From Acidimicrobiia bacterium (GTDB lineage: Bacteria > Actinomycetota > Acidimicrobiia > Acidimicrobiales > AC-14), in contig JAHFUP010000019.1 of assembly GCA_023265025.1 (NCBI GenBank), forward strand, positions 1 to 64,000: 64,000 nt of DNA, in the 5' to 3' direction. The first letter of the stretch is position 1. Each line of letters begins with the position of its first letter. The notes beneath the pieces are model-generated. The model was not told the DNA's origin. It saw nothing but the letters and a program-made list of their open reading frames with translations, and did not search any database. This document shows, piece by piece, positions 42,047 through 51,889 of this stretch. Made by a program: the position numbers and the translations under genes.

Positions 42047-45000
42047 ATGGTCCGCCCGGCGGCCCTTCTGCGCATCTTCCTATCCTCGCCCGGCGACGTG
42101 TCGGACGAACGGGCGTTGGCGTCTCTGGTCGTGGAGCGGCTGCGGTACGACCCCTTCATCCGGGGCCGGGCCTCAATCGACCTCGTGGCGTGGGACCAGC
42201 CGGGCGGCGGCGCGCCCCTGCTGGCGGCGGTGACGCCCCAGGCGTCGATCGACGCCGGGCTCCCCCGGCCTTCGGAGTGCGACATCGTCGTGGTGATCTT
42301 CTGGTCACGGGTTGGCACGCCGCTGCCTTACCCCGAGTACCAGCGCCCGGACGGGACCCTCTACGAGTCCGGCACGGCGTGGGAGCTCGAGGAAGCGCTG
42401 TCCGCCGCCCGGACCACCGGTCTTCCGGCCGTCCTCCTCTACCGCCGCACGGCCACGGTGCTGCTCGACCCGGACGCCGCCGACTTCGAGGCGCGCCTCG
42501 AGCAGAAGCGGCGCGTGGGGCAGCTGTTTGAGCGCTTCCGCAACCCCGGCACGGACGCCATCACGCACGGCTACAAGTCCTACGTGACGCCGGACGACTT
42601 TAGGGCCGAACTAGAGGCTGACCTCCGGGCACTCGCCCACCGGTTGCTCGACGCGAGCCCATCGCCGCCCACGGCGGCCGACGCGGCGCGCCCTCCCGCC
42701 GTCCGCCGGTGGGAGGGCTCCCCGTTTCCCGGCCTGCGCGCCTTCACATCCGCCGACGCGCCGATCTTCTTCGGCCGGGGCCGGGAGGCCGACGAGCTGG
42801 CGCGCCGGCTTGCCGTCAGCCGTTTTGTGGCCGTGGTGGGCGCCAGCGGGTCGGGCAAGTCCTCCCTCGTCGGCGCCGGCCTCATCCCCCGACTTGCCGA
42901 GACCGCGCAGTGGTTGCTGCCTGAGTTCGACGCCGCGAGCCAGCAGTGGGACGGCCTCCGGTTCACGCCGGCCGAGTTGGGCGACGACCCCTTTGTCGCC
43001 TTGGCCGTGAAGCTCGCGCCGCTTGTGGCCCGCCCGCCACGGCCCATCGCCGACGAGTTGCGATCTCGCCCGAGCGCGGTGAACGCTCTCCTGGCCGCCG
43101 CGCTGGCCCAGCGTGGACTGGCCGAGGCGCTCGTCTTCGTCGACCAGTTCGAGGAGCTGGTGACCACGGTCTCCCTTGCTCACCGGGAACCGTTCGTGGC
43201 CCTGCTCGCGTCGATCGCCGAGGGCGAGGTCGCACGGGCCGTCGTCACCATGCGGGCCGACTTCTACCACCGCTGCGTGGCGCTTCCGGCACTGGCCCGG
43301 CTCCTCGAACGCGGCCAGCTGCCCGTCGCCACACCCACCGACACGCTCCACGAGATGATCACCCGCCCGGCCGAGCTGGCCGGGCTGGAGTTCGACGAGG
43401 GCCTGCCCGGACGCATGCTCTGGGAGACCGGCCAGAGCGCGGGTGCACTGGCGCTGCTGGCGTACGCCCTTGAGGAGCTGTACCGCGCCTGCCAGGGCAC
43501 GGGGCGGTTGACCGCGGCGGCCTACGACGACCTCGGTGGGGTGCAGGGCGCCATTGGTGCCCGGGCCGAGGACGTCTACCGGCGTCGGCTAGGACCGGCC
43601 GAGCAGGCGGCCTTCGGCTCGGTCTTCCGCAATCTCATCGAGACGGACGAGGACGGCCGGCCGGCGCGCCGGCGCACCGCCCTCGACCAGGCGGCCCCCG
43701 ATCCGGCGTCGCGGCGCGTGGTCGACGTGTTCACCGAGGCCCGGCTGCTGGTCCAAAGCCGCGGCCTCGACAACGAGCCCGTCGTGTTCGTCGCCCACGA
43801 GGCGCTGTTCCGCAGCTGGGACCGCCTGCGGCTGCGTATCGAGCTCGAACGCGACGACCTCCGGCTCCTGCGCCAAGTCGTCGTCGCCGCCCACGAGTGG
43901 CACCGGACCGGTCGGCGGGAGGCCTACCTCTGGCCGCACGAACGACTCGTCGGCGTCTACGAGATGCGCGCGCGGGTCGACCCGAGGTTCGACGACGTGA
44001 CCGAGGCGTTCGTCCGACCGGAGCAGGAGCGGCTGTTCGAGGCGCTCGACGAGCCCGAGCTGCCGCCCCACCGCCGCCGCGCCACCGCGGACCGTCTGGT
44101 CACGATCGGTCCGGCGACGATCCCTGGCCTGGTCATGGCGCTTGAGACATTCGACGCCGACGTCCGGGACGCCGCCGCCTCGGCTCTCGCCCGGCTGGGA
44201 CCACCGGCGGTCGACGCACTCGGCGCGGTCGCCACCACGAGCCAGTGGCCCTGGACCCGCCTCGCCGCGGTCGGCGCCCTGCGCCAGATCGGGGACCCTG
44301 CCGCCCGGGGCCACCTGGCCAGGGCCGTGGGCGACACCGACCTGTCCGTTCGGTCCGCCGCCGTGGGCGCGCTGGGCGAGCTGGGTGGCCCCGAGGCGCT
44401 GCACGCCCTCGTCGGCGTGCTTGGCGACAGGGCGGTGGATGTGCGTTGGCGCGCCGCCGGCGCCCTCGGTGCCTTCGGGCCCGCCGCCGTTGGCCCGCTG
44501 ATCGAGCGCCTGAGTGGGACGGATCCAGGGGCGGCCGAGGCGGCGCGCCGCGCACTCCTCGCTCTGGGGTCGTCCTCGGTCGACGCCCTCGTCGGTGCCT
44601 TGCGCAGCGATACGGCACCTGAACGCGAGGCGGTGGCATCGGTCCTCGTTTCCATCGGCGAGCCGGCCGTGGGCGCTCTCGCAGGCGCGCGGTTCGACGG
44701 CGACCCCGACGCCAGGTGGCGGGTGGTCGAAATCCTCGGCGAGATCGGCAGTACGACCGCCGCTGCCCGGCTGCTCGAGGCCTTGCGGAACGGCGAGGCG
44801 CCCCCCCACCGTGTGGCACTGGCGCTCGCCAACATCGGCGATCCAGAAGCGCTCCCCGCGCTGGTGGCTGCGATGTCCGGCAACGACCCGGACGCGGACC
44901 AACTGGCACCCGCCCTTGCTGCCTTTGGCGAAGCGGCGGTCGACCCGCTCATCGACGTGATGTGCCACTCCACGGTGAGCAAGCACCGCCGCCTGGCGGC

Positions 45001-45664
45001 GCACGCGCTCGGTGCGATCGGCGTGCCGGCAATCGACCCCCTGATCGCCCTGCTCGATGTGGGGGGCGCGAAGCAGACCCTCGCCGAGATCGCCCTCTGG
45101 CCCAACCGGGCCGTGGCGATCCCTTTCCTCGTCGAGACCCTCGCCTATCCGCAGCCGAGGGGGGCGGACAGTGCTGCCCACCTACTGGCGCGGATGGGCC
45201 CCCTCGCCCTTCCCGCGCTCAGCGAGGCGGCCCAGGCCGACGATGTCGTCCTCCGGAGAGCTTCGACACGAGTCCTCGCCGCCACGGCGCTTCCCGAGGC
45301 GCTGACCCCGTTGCTCGATCGACTGGGCGAAAGCGACTACTTGACACGCTCGGACGCAGCAGCCGGCCTCGGCACGTTGGGGCCAGCGGCGTGGGCGCCG
45401 CTCGTACGGCGGCTCGCCGCGGCCGACACCGTCGTGCGCGAGGGCGCGCGCGAGGCGCTCGTCGCGGCCGGGCCCGGGGCCGTCCCGGAACTCCTCTCGA
45501 CCTTTCGCCTGCACGCCGAACCGGCCCGGACCGAAGCCGCGCTCTGCCTGGCGCGGATTCCGTCGCCGGCAGCCACGTTCGCCCTCTTCCACCGAGCGTG
45601 GTCGGACGCCGTGCGCCGTGGCCGCTCAGATGCTGGCGAAGACCACGCGGAACATCAGCGTTGA
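42047..45664 (+). CDS. DUF4062-STAND NTPase-HEAT repeat protein (NLR/Avs-like architecture)
   Basis: 1205 residues in three parts. Residues 1-190: DUF4062/TIR-like alpha-beta domain (LRIFLSSPGDVSDERALASL; SECDIVVVIFWSRVGTPLPY). Residues about 220-640: nSTAND1-type NTPase starting FPGLRAFTSADAPIFFGRGR, with Walker A VGASGSGKSS near 265, Walker B LVFVDQFEELVT near 362 and a winged-helix region. Residues about 668-1190: many HEAT/PBS-lyase-like repeats of about 30 residues (VRSAAVGALGELGGPEALHA). STAND proteins oligomerise on ligand binding by their repeats and activate the N-terminal effector; many serve in anti-phage defence. The ligand and effector action here are unknown. Its 3' end overlaps the tail sheath gene by 39 bases. 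Confidence 0.88.
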   Translation: MVRPAALLRIFLSSPGDVSDERALASLVVERLRYDPFIRGRASIDLVAWDQPGGGAPLLAAVTPQASIDAGLPRPSECDIVVVIFWSRVGTPLPYPEYQRPDGTLYESGTAWELEEALSAARTTGLPAVLLYRRTATVLLDPDAADFEARLEQKRRVGQLFERFRNPGTDAITHGYKSYVTPDDFRAELEADLRALAHRLLDASPSPPTAADAARPPAVRRWEGSPFPGLRAFTSADAPIFFGRGREADELARRLAVSRFVAVVGASGSGKSSLVGAGLIPRLAETAQWLLPEFDAASQQWDGLRFTPAELGDDPFVALAVKLAPLVARPPRPIADELRSRPSAVNALLAAALAQRGLAEALVFVDQFEELVTTVSLAHREPFVALLASIAEGEVARAVVTMRADFYHRCVALPALARLLERGQLPVATPTDTLHEMITRPAELAGLEFDEGLPGRMLWETGQSAGALALLAYALEELYRACQGTGRLTAAAYDDLGGVQGAIGARAEDVYRRRLGPAEQAAFGSVFRNLIETDEDGRPARRRTALDQAAPDPASRRVVDVFTEARLLVQSRGLDNEPVVFVAHEALFRSWDRLRLRIELERDDLRLLRQVVVAAHEWHRTGRREAYLWPHERLVGVYEMRARVDPRFDDVTEAFVRPEQERLFEALDEPELPPHRRRATADRLVTIGPATIPGLVMALETFDADVRDAAASALARLGPPAVDALGAVATTSQWPWTRLAAVGALRQIGDPAARGHLARAVGDTDLSVRSAAVGALGELGGPEALHALVGVLGDRAVDVRWRAAGALGAFGPAAVGPLIERLSGTDPGAAEAARRALLALGSSSVDALVGALRSDTAPEREAVASVLVSIGEPAVGALAGARFDGDPDARWRVVEILGEIGSTTAAARLLEALRNGEAPPHRVALALANIGDPEALPALVAAMSGNDPDADQLAPALAAFGEAAVDPLIDVMCHSTVSKHRRLAAHALGAIGVPAIDPLIALLDVGGAKQTLAEIALWPNRAVAIPFLVETLAYPQPRGADSAAHLLARMGPLALPALSEAAQADDVVLRRASTRVLAATALPEALTPLLDRLGESDYLTRSDAAAGLGTLGPAAWAPLVRRLAAADTVVREGAREALVAAGPGAVPELLSTFRLHAEPARTEAALCLARIPSPAATFALFHRAWSDAVRRGRSDAGEDHAEHQR

Positions 45665-47182
45665 ACCGCCGTCGAGGTTGAGCGCGCACTCCGCCTTCGT
45701 GAGCCCAGCGCTCAATGCCTCGGCCGGGTTCGTGTCCTCGTCGCACTTGACCGAATACGCGGCCTCGGCCGACACGCCGGCGAGCGCACCGGACAGCAGC
45801 AACAGGTCGAAGAAGCCGCGAAGCTCCCGGGTGACCTCCGCCCACAGCGCGGGCCCGCCCGGGCGGTGGATCACCCAGCGCATGGCCGCCGTGATGTTGC
45901 CGGCAACGAAGTTGGCGACGAGCCGAGTGCGGACCAGGCGCCACGTCGGGTCGCTCGACAGCGTTCGGGCCCCCCAAACGATCGGCGCGCTGCCGGCGGG
46001 CGACACGATCGTGTTGATGCCCTCCGGGTTGAGGAGGTCCACCTCGGCCCGGAAGAGCGAGCGCTCCACAGTCACCGCGCCGATGAGCGCTTCATTGGCC
46101 GGTGAACGCCGGAAGCCCTCACCTGCCACTGTGCGGGCGCAGACGCCCGCCACGTGGCCGCACGGTGGCACCGTGATCCGCCCGTCGGTGCTCGGATCGC
46201 TCACACCGATCCAGGGGTAGTACATCGCGGCCGACGAGGAGTCGTAGCGGGCAACCTCTGTGCGCCACTCGCGCACCATCGAGGCGTTGAGCCCGGGGGG
46301 CACGTCGAGCACCGCGATCCGGTCGCCCATGTGCTCGCAGTGCGCGATCAGCGCATGCTGGTTGCTGAGGACCGTTTCGACTCCGATCTCACCGCCGGCG
46401 TAGAGCGACATGATGTCGGGAGCCGCCACCACCTGGACCCGCTCGGCGAGCTCCGTCAGGGCGTCAATCGCGGTGTGGTGCACATCGACGCCGTCGGAGC
46501 GGCTGGTGACGGTATCGGAGGGACCCTGGAAGCTGCCGCCGATGAGCGGGTACCTCCCGATCGCCGGAGGGGCGAGCGGTTCGGGGCCGGCGACGGCGAC
46601 CAGCAGCGAGAGGTCGTTCACGGCGACGCCCGCGTTGCTCTGATTTGGCTCGACCTCTAGGCCTTGGAACTGCTCGACCGCCTCGCCCGCCCTCGTCACG
46701 ACGAGGTCGAAGCCGCTCGGGTCCTCCGATGGCAACACCTCGACGGCGAGCGCGTTGCCGGCGGGGCCGGGGGACCGGGCCACGATGCGCAACGCGGAGG
46801 TCCGGGGATCCGTCGCCGACGGGACGGCCACCTCAGCGTATCTCGACAGGCTGCCCTGGGCGCCGGCGCGCACGACGTACGCGCTCTGGCCGCCGTTCTG
46901 GAAGAAGCCGTACATGGCATGGCCGAGGAACGCGCCCTCGACGAAGCCACCGAAGTAGGAGACGTACTCCTGCCAGCTCGTGATGTAGGCGGGTGCATTG
47001 ACGGGCCCGCGGTCGGCGAAGCCGACGAACGCGGCTGTCAACCGCGGATCGAGCCAGCGCGACCGGGTGATGGGAAGCTCGAACGCCGACCGCGTCGCGG
47101 TGCCGCGTGCGAATCCACCGGTGTCCGGGTTCGTTCCGGCGGCGAACTCCTCGAAGTAGACACCGGGCGAGAGGTAGCGCAT
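45626..47182 (-). CDS. Contractile tail sheath protein (eCIS/phage-type), orphan
   Basis: 518 residues from ATG 47182. The N-terminus MRYLSPGVYFEEFAAGTNPD and the block AAFVGFADRGPVNAPAYITS then YFGGFVEGAFLGHAMYGFFQ and SAYVVRAGAQG are the hallmark of sheath subunits of extracellular contractile injection systems, and the later part has IAVLDVPPGLNASMVREWRT, SSAAMYYPWI and APIVWGARTLSSDPTWRLVR as in sheath C-terminal domains. The last residues (LMFRVVFASI) fit the sheath end strand. No tube, baseplate, spike, ATPase or cap gene lies nearby, so this is not a complete injection system. ATGs at 47239 and 47287 are alternatives. Confidence 0.85.
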   Translation of the reverse strand: MRYLSPGVYFEEFAAGTNPDTGGFARGTATRSAFELPITRSRWLDPRLTAAFVGFADRGPVNAPAYITSWQEYVSYFGGFVEGAFLGHAMYGFFQNGGQSAYVVRAGAQGSLSRYAEVAVPSATDPRTSALRIVARSPGPAGNALAVEVLPSEDPSGFDLVVTRAGEAVEQFQGLEVEPNQSNAGVAVNDLSLLVAVAGPEPLAPPAIGRYPLIGGSFQGPSDTVTSRSDGVDVHHTAIDALTELAERVQVVAAPDIMSLYAGGEIGVETVLSNQHALIAHCEHMGDRIAVLDVPPGLNASMVREWRTEVARYDSSSAAMYYPWIGVSDPSTDGRITVPPCGHVAGVCARTVAGEGFRRSPANEALIGAVTVERSLFRAEVDLLNPEGINTIVSPAGSAPIVWGARTLSSDPTWRLVRTRLVANFVAGNITAAMRWVIHRPGGPALWAEVTRELRGFFDLLLLSGALAGVSAEAAYSVKCDEDTNPAEALSAGLTKAECALNLDGGSTLMFRVVFASI

Positions 47183-47329
47183 GTCGCCCCCAACCGTAGG
47201 CCTCGCTCCGTCTTCGCAGCAGGCCTGCTCGATGTTCATGGGAACCCCATTGGTCAGGATCAGCCACGGTGTCCTGCTCACGCACATTGCCGTGGGTCGT
47301 CGCGTGCGGCCGATCGAGGACGCCTGTGG

Positions 47330-49054
47330 CTATCCCTTGTAGCGGTTGGTGATCGGAAGGCGCCGGTCCTTCCCGAACGCCTTCGGCGTGACCCGGACGC
47401 CGGGCGGCGCCTGCCGGCGCTTGTACTCGGCCCGGTCGACCATGGTCACGACGCGGCGGACCACTTCGGGGTCGAAGCCGGCGGCGACCAGGTCGCCGGC
47501 GGTGGCGTCACCCTCGACGTAGGCGAGCAGGATCGGGTCGAGCTCGTCGTAGGGGGGCAGCGACTGGTCGTCGCGCTGGTCGTGGCGCAACTCGGCCGAC
47601 GGCGGCTTGGTCAGCACGTCGGGCGGGATGGGCCCGGGCTCGCCGGCGGCGCGGGCCCGCTCGTTGCGGTTGCGGCACAGGTCGTACACCAAGAGCTTTG
47701 AGACGTCCTTGATCACCGCGTAGCCGCCGGCCAGATCGCCGTAGAGGGTGGAGAAGCCGGCGGCCATCTCGCTCTTGTTGCCGGTGGCCAGGACGAGCCA
47801 GCCGAACTTGTTCGACAGCGCCATGAGCGTCGTTCCCCGCACGCGGGCCTGGATGTTCTCCTCGGTGAGGTCCTCGGCCACGCCGGCGAAGGACGGGCCG
47901 AGCATCTCCAGGAAGGCAGTGTGCGCCGGCTCGATCGGGATGGTGCGGGTCTCGATGCCCAAAGCGCCGGCCAGGGCCAGCGCATCGGTCAGCGACCCCT
48001 CGCTCGAGAACCGCGACGGCATGCACACGCCGTGGACGTGGTCCGGCCCGAGTGCGTCGGCGGCGATGGCGGCGACCAGCGACGAGTCGACGCCACCCGA
48101 CAGGCCGATGACCGCGTCGGTGAACCCGTTCTTGCGGGCGTAGTCGCCGGTGCCGAGCACGAGCGCCTCGTAGACCTCCTCGACGGCCGACAGCGGCTCG
48201 GTCACCTCGGGTACACAGAACTCGTCGTGGGGCCGCGCCTGTGCCGACACCAGCACCTCGGGCAGCGGCGGCGCGCTGGCCCGGCCGCGGGGGTCGAGCA
48301 GGCGCTTGCGGAACACGGGGCGGATCTCGATGTCGGTGATGAGGTCGGCGGGCTTGAACTGCGGCGCCCGGGCCACGACGCGGCCGTCGGCGTCGAGCAC
48401 GAGCGACGCCCCGTCGAAGACCAGCTCGTCCTGGCCTCCGAGCAGGTTGACGTAGACGAGCGCGCACGAGGCGTCGGCGGCCCGGGTGGCCAGCATGCGC
48501 TCCCGCTCGGCCAAGCGGCCGGCGTAGTACGGCGAGGCGTTGAGGTTGACGATCAGCTCGGCGCCGCCGGCGGCCTGGTCGGCGATGGGGCCGTCGGGCG
48601 CCCAGGAGTCCTCACAGATCGACACTCCGACCTTCACGCCGCCGATCACGAACAGCTGCGGGTCGCCGAAGCCCGGCGCGAAGTACCGCTGCTCGTCGAA
48701 CACCGAGTAGTTCGGCAGGATGCGTTTGCGGTAGACGCCCTTGACCTCGCCCCCGGCGCAGACCGCGGCGGCGTTGTAGAGGTCGCGGCCGGCGTCGACG
48801 AACCCCACCACCGCCGCGCACCGGCCGGTACGGGCCGCCAGCTTGGCGAGGGCCGACCGGTTGTCGGCGACGAAGGCCGGCTTGAGCAGGAGATCCTCAG
48901 GCGGGTAGCCGGTGATGGCCAGCTCGGGGAACACGGCGACGTCACAGCCGGCGGCGTCGGCCCGGCCCAGGGCGGCCAGGATCAGCTCGACGTTGCCGTC
49001 GAGATCGCCGACGACGTTGTTGACCTGGCAGGCGGCGACGCGCAGTCGGGGCAC
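47330..49054 (-). CDS. nadE: Glutamine-dependent NAD+ synthetase
   Basis: 574 residues. N-terminal nitrilase-type glutaminase domain with catalytic Glu (FPELAITGYPPEDLL), Lys (KRILPNYSVFDE) and Cys (SICEDSWAPDGP); C-terminal synthetase domain with P-loop IGLSGGVDSSLVAAIAADAL. It turns deamido-NAD into NAD+ with ATP and glutamine. GTG 49054 start. It is divergent from glnE with a 32-base gap, so the two must have overlapping promoters. Confidence 0.94.
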   Translation of the reverse strand: MPRLRVAACQVNNVVGDLDGNVELILAALGRADAAGCDVAVFPELAITGYPPEDLLLKPAFVADNRSALAKLAARTGRCAAVVGFVDAGRDLYNAAAVCAGGEVKGVYRKRILPNYSVFDEQRYFAPGFGDPQLFVIGGVKVGVSICEDSWAPDGPIADQAAGGAELIVNLNASPYYAGRLAERERMLATRAADASCALVYVNLLGGQDELVFDGASLVLDADGRVVARAPQFKPADLITDIEIRPVFRKRLLDPRGRASAPPLPEVLVSAQARPHDEFCVPEVTEPLSAVEEVYEALVLGTGDYARKNGFTDAVIGLSGGVDSSLVAAIAADALGPDHVHGVCMPSRFSSEGSLTDALALAGALGIETRTIPIEPAHTAFLEMLGPSFAGVAEDLTEENIQARVRGTTLMALSNKFGWLVLATGNKSEMAAGFSTLYGDLAGGYAVIKDVSKLLVYDLCRNRNERARAAGEPGPIPPDVLTKPPSAELRHDQRDDQSLPPYDELDPILLAYVEGDATAGDLVAAGFDPEVVRRVVTMVDRAEYKRRQAPPGVRVTPKAFGKDRRLPITNRYKG

Positions 49055-49086
49055 GGCACAGAGCCTAACGACGCGACACTTGGGCG

Positions 49087-51783
49087 ATGTCCCTGGCCGC
49101 CGCCATCGAGCGATCGGCGGCGCCGGCCTCGGTCCGCCTGGCGGTCGATCGGCTCGGTGAGGGCCGCCCCGCCGTGCTGGACCGGCTCCAGGACGACCCG
49201 ACGCTGCGGGACGCCTTCGTCGCGGTGACCGCGGCCAGCCGGTCGCTCACCGAACTGGCGCTCACCGATCCTGTCGCGATCGACGTTCTCGCCGACCTCG
49301 ACCGACGGCCGACCCGGGACCCCGACGACGACCTGCGCCGCTGGAAGCGCCTGGAGCTCCTGCGGATTGCGGCCCGCGACCTGCTCGGTTGCGACGACCT
49401 GCCCGCGGTCGGCGCCGCCCTGGCCCGGCTGGCCGACGACGTGCTCGGCGCCGCCCTGACCGCGGCCGGGCCGGCGGCCGATGGCCTGGCGATCATCGGC
49501 ATGGGCAAGCTCGGCGGGGCGGAGCTGAACTACTCGAGCGACGTCGACATCCTCTTCGTCAGCACCGGCGCCGGCTCGGCCGACGACGACGCCCGGACCG
49601 CCCGCGCCGTGCTCGACGTGGCCCGCACGTGCTTCCGGGTCGACGTCGACCTGCGGCCCGAGGGCCGCGACGGCCCGCTGGTCCGGTCGCTCGGTTCCTA
49701 CGAGGCGTACTGGGACCGGTGGGCGCAGACGTGGGAGTTCCAGGCGCTGCTCAAGGCGCGGCCCGTCGCCGGCGAGCCGGCGCTGGGTGCCGCCTTCGCC
49801 GCGGCCGCCGCCGAACGACTGTGGGAGCGGCCGTTCAGCGCCGAGGATCTCCGGGCGGTGCGGGCCATGAAGGCACGCGCCGAGGCCGAGCTGGCCAGGA
49901 AGGGCGTCGGTGACCGGGAGGTGAAGCGGGGGCGGGGCGGCATCCGCGACATCGAGTTCTCCGTCCAGCTCCTCCAGCTGGTCCACGGCGCCCATGACCC
50001 GGCGCTGCGGTCACCGACCACCCTCGACGCCCTGGCCGAGATGGGCGCCGGCGGGTACATCGAGCCAGGCGACGCCCGGTCGCTCGACTACGCCTACCGG
50101 CTCCTGCGGACGGTCGAGCACCGGCTTCAGCTCGTCGCCGAGCAGCAGGTCCACACCCTGCCGGCCCGCGGCGAGGCCATGGACCGCCTGGCCCGCGTCA
50201 TGGGGTACCGGGACACCGCCGAGGCCAGCGCCGGCGACCTGCTCGCCGGCTACCTCAGCCGCCAGCAGGCCACGGTACGAGCCATTCACGAGCACCTCTT
50301 CTTCCGTCCCCTGCTGGACCAGCTCACCCATGGGTCGACGACCGCCCACCTGCGCGACGACGCGGTCGCGGCCCGGCTGTCGGCGTTCGGCTTCACCGAT
50401 GCCGAGCGGACCCGCCAGGCGCTCCACGAGCTGACCCGCGGCCTAACACGGTCGTCCCGGCTGATGCAGCAGATGCTGCCGCTTCTCTTGGGCTGGCTGT
50501 CCGAGTCGCCCGACCCCGACCTCGGCCTGCTCGGCCTGCGCATCCTCACCACCGGCCGGCAACAGGCCACCGAGATGGGCGTCGCCTTCCGGGAGTCGCC
50601 CGAGGCTGCCCGCCGGCTCTGCCTGCTCCTCGGCACCGGCCGCATCTTCGCCGACACCTTTGAGCACCAGCCCGACATGATCCCCTCCCTCGGCCAGCCC
50701 GACGGGCTGGCCACCCGGCCACCCGGCGCCCTCCTGGCGGGGAGCACCAACGCCCTCGCCTGGCGAGAGCACACCGAGGACCGCCAGCTGGCCCTGCTGC
50801 GCTACAAGCGGCGGGAGCAGCTGCGCATCGCCGCCGCCGACGTGCTCGACCTGGCGCCGGCGGCGGGCGAGGATCATGTCGTCGTCACCGCCGCCCAGCT
50901 CACCGCGCTGGCCGAGGCGTGCGTCTCCGCCGCCCTCGACGCACTGGAGCCGAAGCTCCCGTTCGCGGTGATCGCCATGGGGCGCTTCGGCGGGGCCGAG
51001 CTGTCCTACGCCAGCGACCTCGACCTGCTCTTTGTCTACGACGGGTCCACGCCGGCCGACTTCGCGGTGGCGGAGCGGCTGGGCGAGCACCTGGTGCGCT
51101 TCCTCGCCGGTACGTCGCCGCCCACGCGCGTCTACCCCGTCGACCTCGCCCTGCGCCCCGAAGGAAAGGACGGCCCCCTGGCCCGCAGCCTCGACGGCTA
51201 CCGCGCCTATTACGGGCGTTGGTCGCGCACGTGGGAGCGCCAGGCGCTGGTCCGGGCGCGGCCGGTCGCCGGCGACGAGGAGGTGGCCCGCCGGTTCATG
51301 GAGATCGTCGAGCCCCACGTCTGGGGCGACGGGCTGTCCGACGAGGGGGTACGGGAGATCCGGCGCATGAAGGCCCGCATCGAGCGGGAGCGGCTGCCCG
51401 CCGGCGAGGACCCGCAGTTCCACCTCAAGCTCGGCCGGGGCTCGCTGTCCGACGTCGAGTTTTGCGCCCAGCTCCTTCAGTTGCAGCACGGCGTGCGGGC
51501 CGCCGGCACCATGCCGGCGCTGGCTGCGCTGGACGCCGCCGGCGCCCTCGCCCCCGACGACCACGCCGTGCTGGCCGAGGCCTACCGCTTCTGCGAGCGC
51601 ACCCGGAACCGGCTGTTCCTGATCCGGGGCGCGCCCGGCGACTCGCTGCCCAGCCGGCCCGAGCAGCTCACCCGCCTGGCCCGGTCGCTGGGCACCGGTC
51701 CCCACGACCTGCGCGAGCAATACCGGCGCACCACCCGCCGGAGCCGCGCCGTCGTCGAGCGGCTGTTCTACGGCAAGTCGTGA
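49087..51783 (+). CDS. glnE: Glutamine synthetase adenylyltransferase / adenylyl-removing enzyme
   Basis: 898 residues with two nucleotidyltransferase domains, each with its catalytic GG...DxD: MGKLGGAELNYSSDVDILFV near 140 and MGRFGGAELSYASDLDLLFV near 635, and helical GlnD-PII-uridylyl-type linkers (RGGIRDIEFSVQLLQLVHG; RGSLSDVEFCAQLLQLQHG). It adenylylates and de-adenylylates glutamine synthetase type I-beta. The likely target is the GS at 59029, which keeps the tyrosine site. Confidence 0.94.
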   Translation: MSLAAAIERSAAPASVRLAVDRLGEGRPAVLDRLQDDPTLRDAFVAVTAASRSLTELALTDPVAIDVLADLDRRPTRDPDDDLRRWKRLELLRIAARDLLGCDDLPAVGAALARLADDVLGAALTAAGPAADGLAIIGMGKLGGAELNYSSDVDILFVSTGAGSADDDARTARAVLDVARTCFRVDVDLRPEGRDGPLVRSLGSYEAYWDRWAQTWEFQALLKARPVAGEPALGAAFAAAAAERLWERPFSAEDLRAVRAMKARAEAELARKGVGDREVKRGRGGIRDIEFSVQLLQLVHGAHDPALRSPTTLDALAEMGAGGYIEPGDARSLDYAYRLLRTVEHRLQLVAEQQVHTLPARGEAMDRLARVMGYRDTAEASAGDLLAGYLSRQQATVRAIHEHLFFRPLLDQLTHGSTTAHLRDDAVAARLSAFGFTDAERTRQALHELTRGLTRSSRLMQQMLPLLLGWLSESPDPDLGLLGLRILTTGRQQATEMGVAFRESPEAARRLCLLLGTGRIFADTFEHQPDMIPSLGQPDGLATRPPGALLAGSTNALAWREHTEDRQLALLRYKRREQLRIAAADVLDLAPAAGEDHVVVTAAQLTALAEACVSAALDALEPKLPFAVIAMGRFGGAELSYASDLDLLFVYDGSTPADFAVAERLGEHLVRFLAGTSPPTRVYPVDLALRPEGKDGPLARSLDGYRAYYGRWSRTWERQALVRARPVAGDEEVARRFMEIVEPHVWGDGLSDEGVREIRRMKARIERERLPAGEDPQFHLKLGRGSLSDVEFCAQLLQLQHGVRAAGTMPALAALDAAGALAPDDHAVLAEAYRFCERTRNRLFLIRGAPGDSLPSRPEQLTRLARSLGTGPHDLREQYRRTTRRSRAVVERLFYGKS

Positions 51784-51804
51784 GCACCGTCGCACGCCGG
51801 CGAC

Positions 51805-51843
51805 GTGTGCAAAAAGTGTTGCATAGCGACACTTTTTGCACAC
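51805..51843. repeat. Palindrome GTGTGCAAAAAGTGT / ACACTTTTTGCACAC
   Basis: Two perfect 15-base arms with a nine-base spacer (TGCATAGCG), 21 bases after the glnE stop and about 46 bases before the next gene start. As RNA it would make a terminator-like stem with an A/T-rich upper part. As DNA it could be an operator for the downstream gene. Its A/T-rich arms stand out in GC-rich DNA. Confidence 0.75.
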
Positions 51844-51889
51844 TCGGTTGATCGGCCACAGCGCCGGCGCCGCTCGGCCACACTTGGGC

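Noticed and set aside
45626-47182. A prophage or complete contractile injection cluster
   Set aside because: Only the sheath gene is present; the neighbours are a STAND gene and nadE, with no tube, baseplate, capsid or lysis genes.
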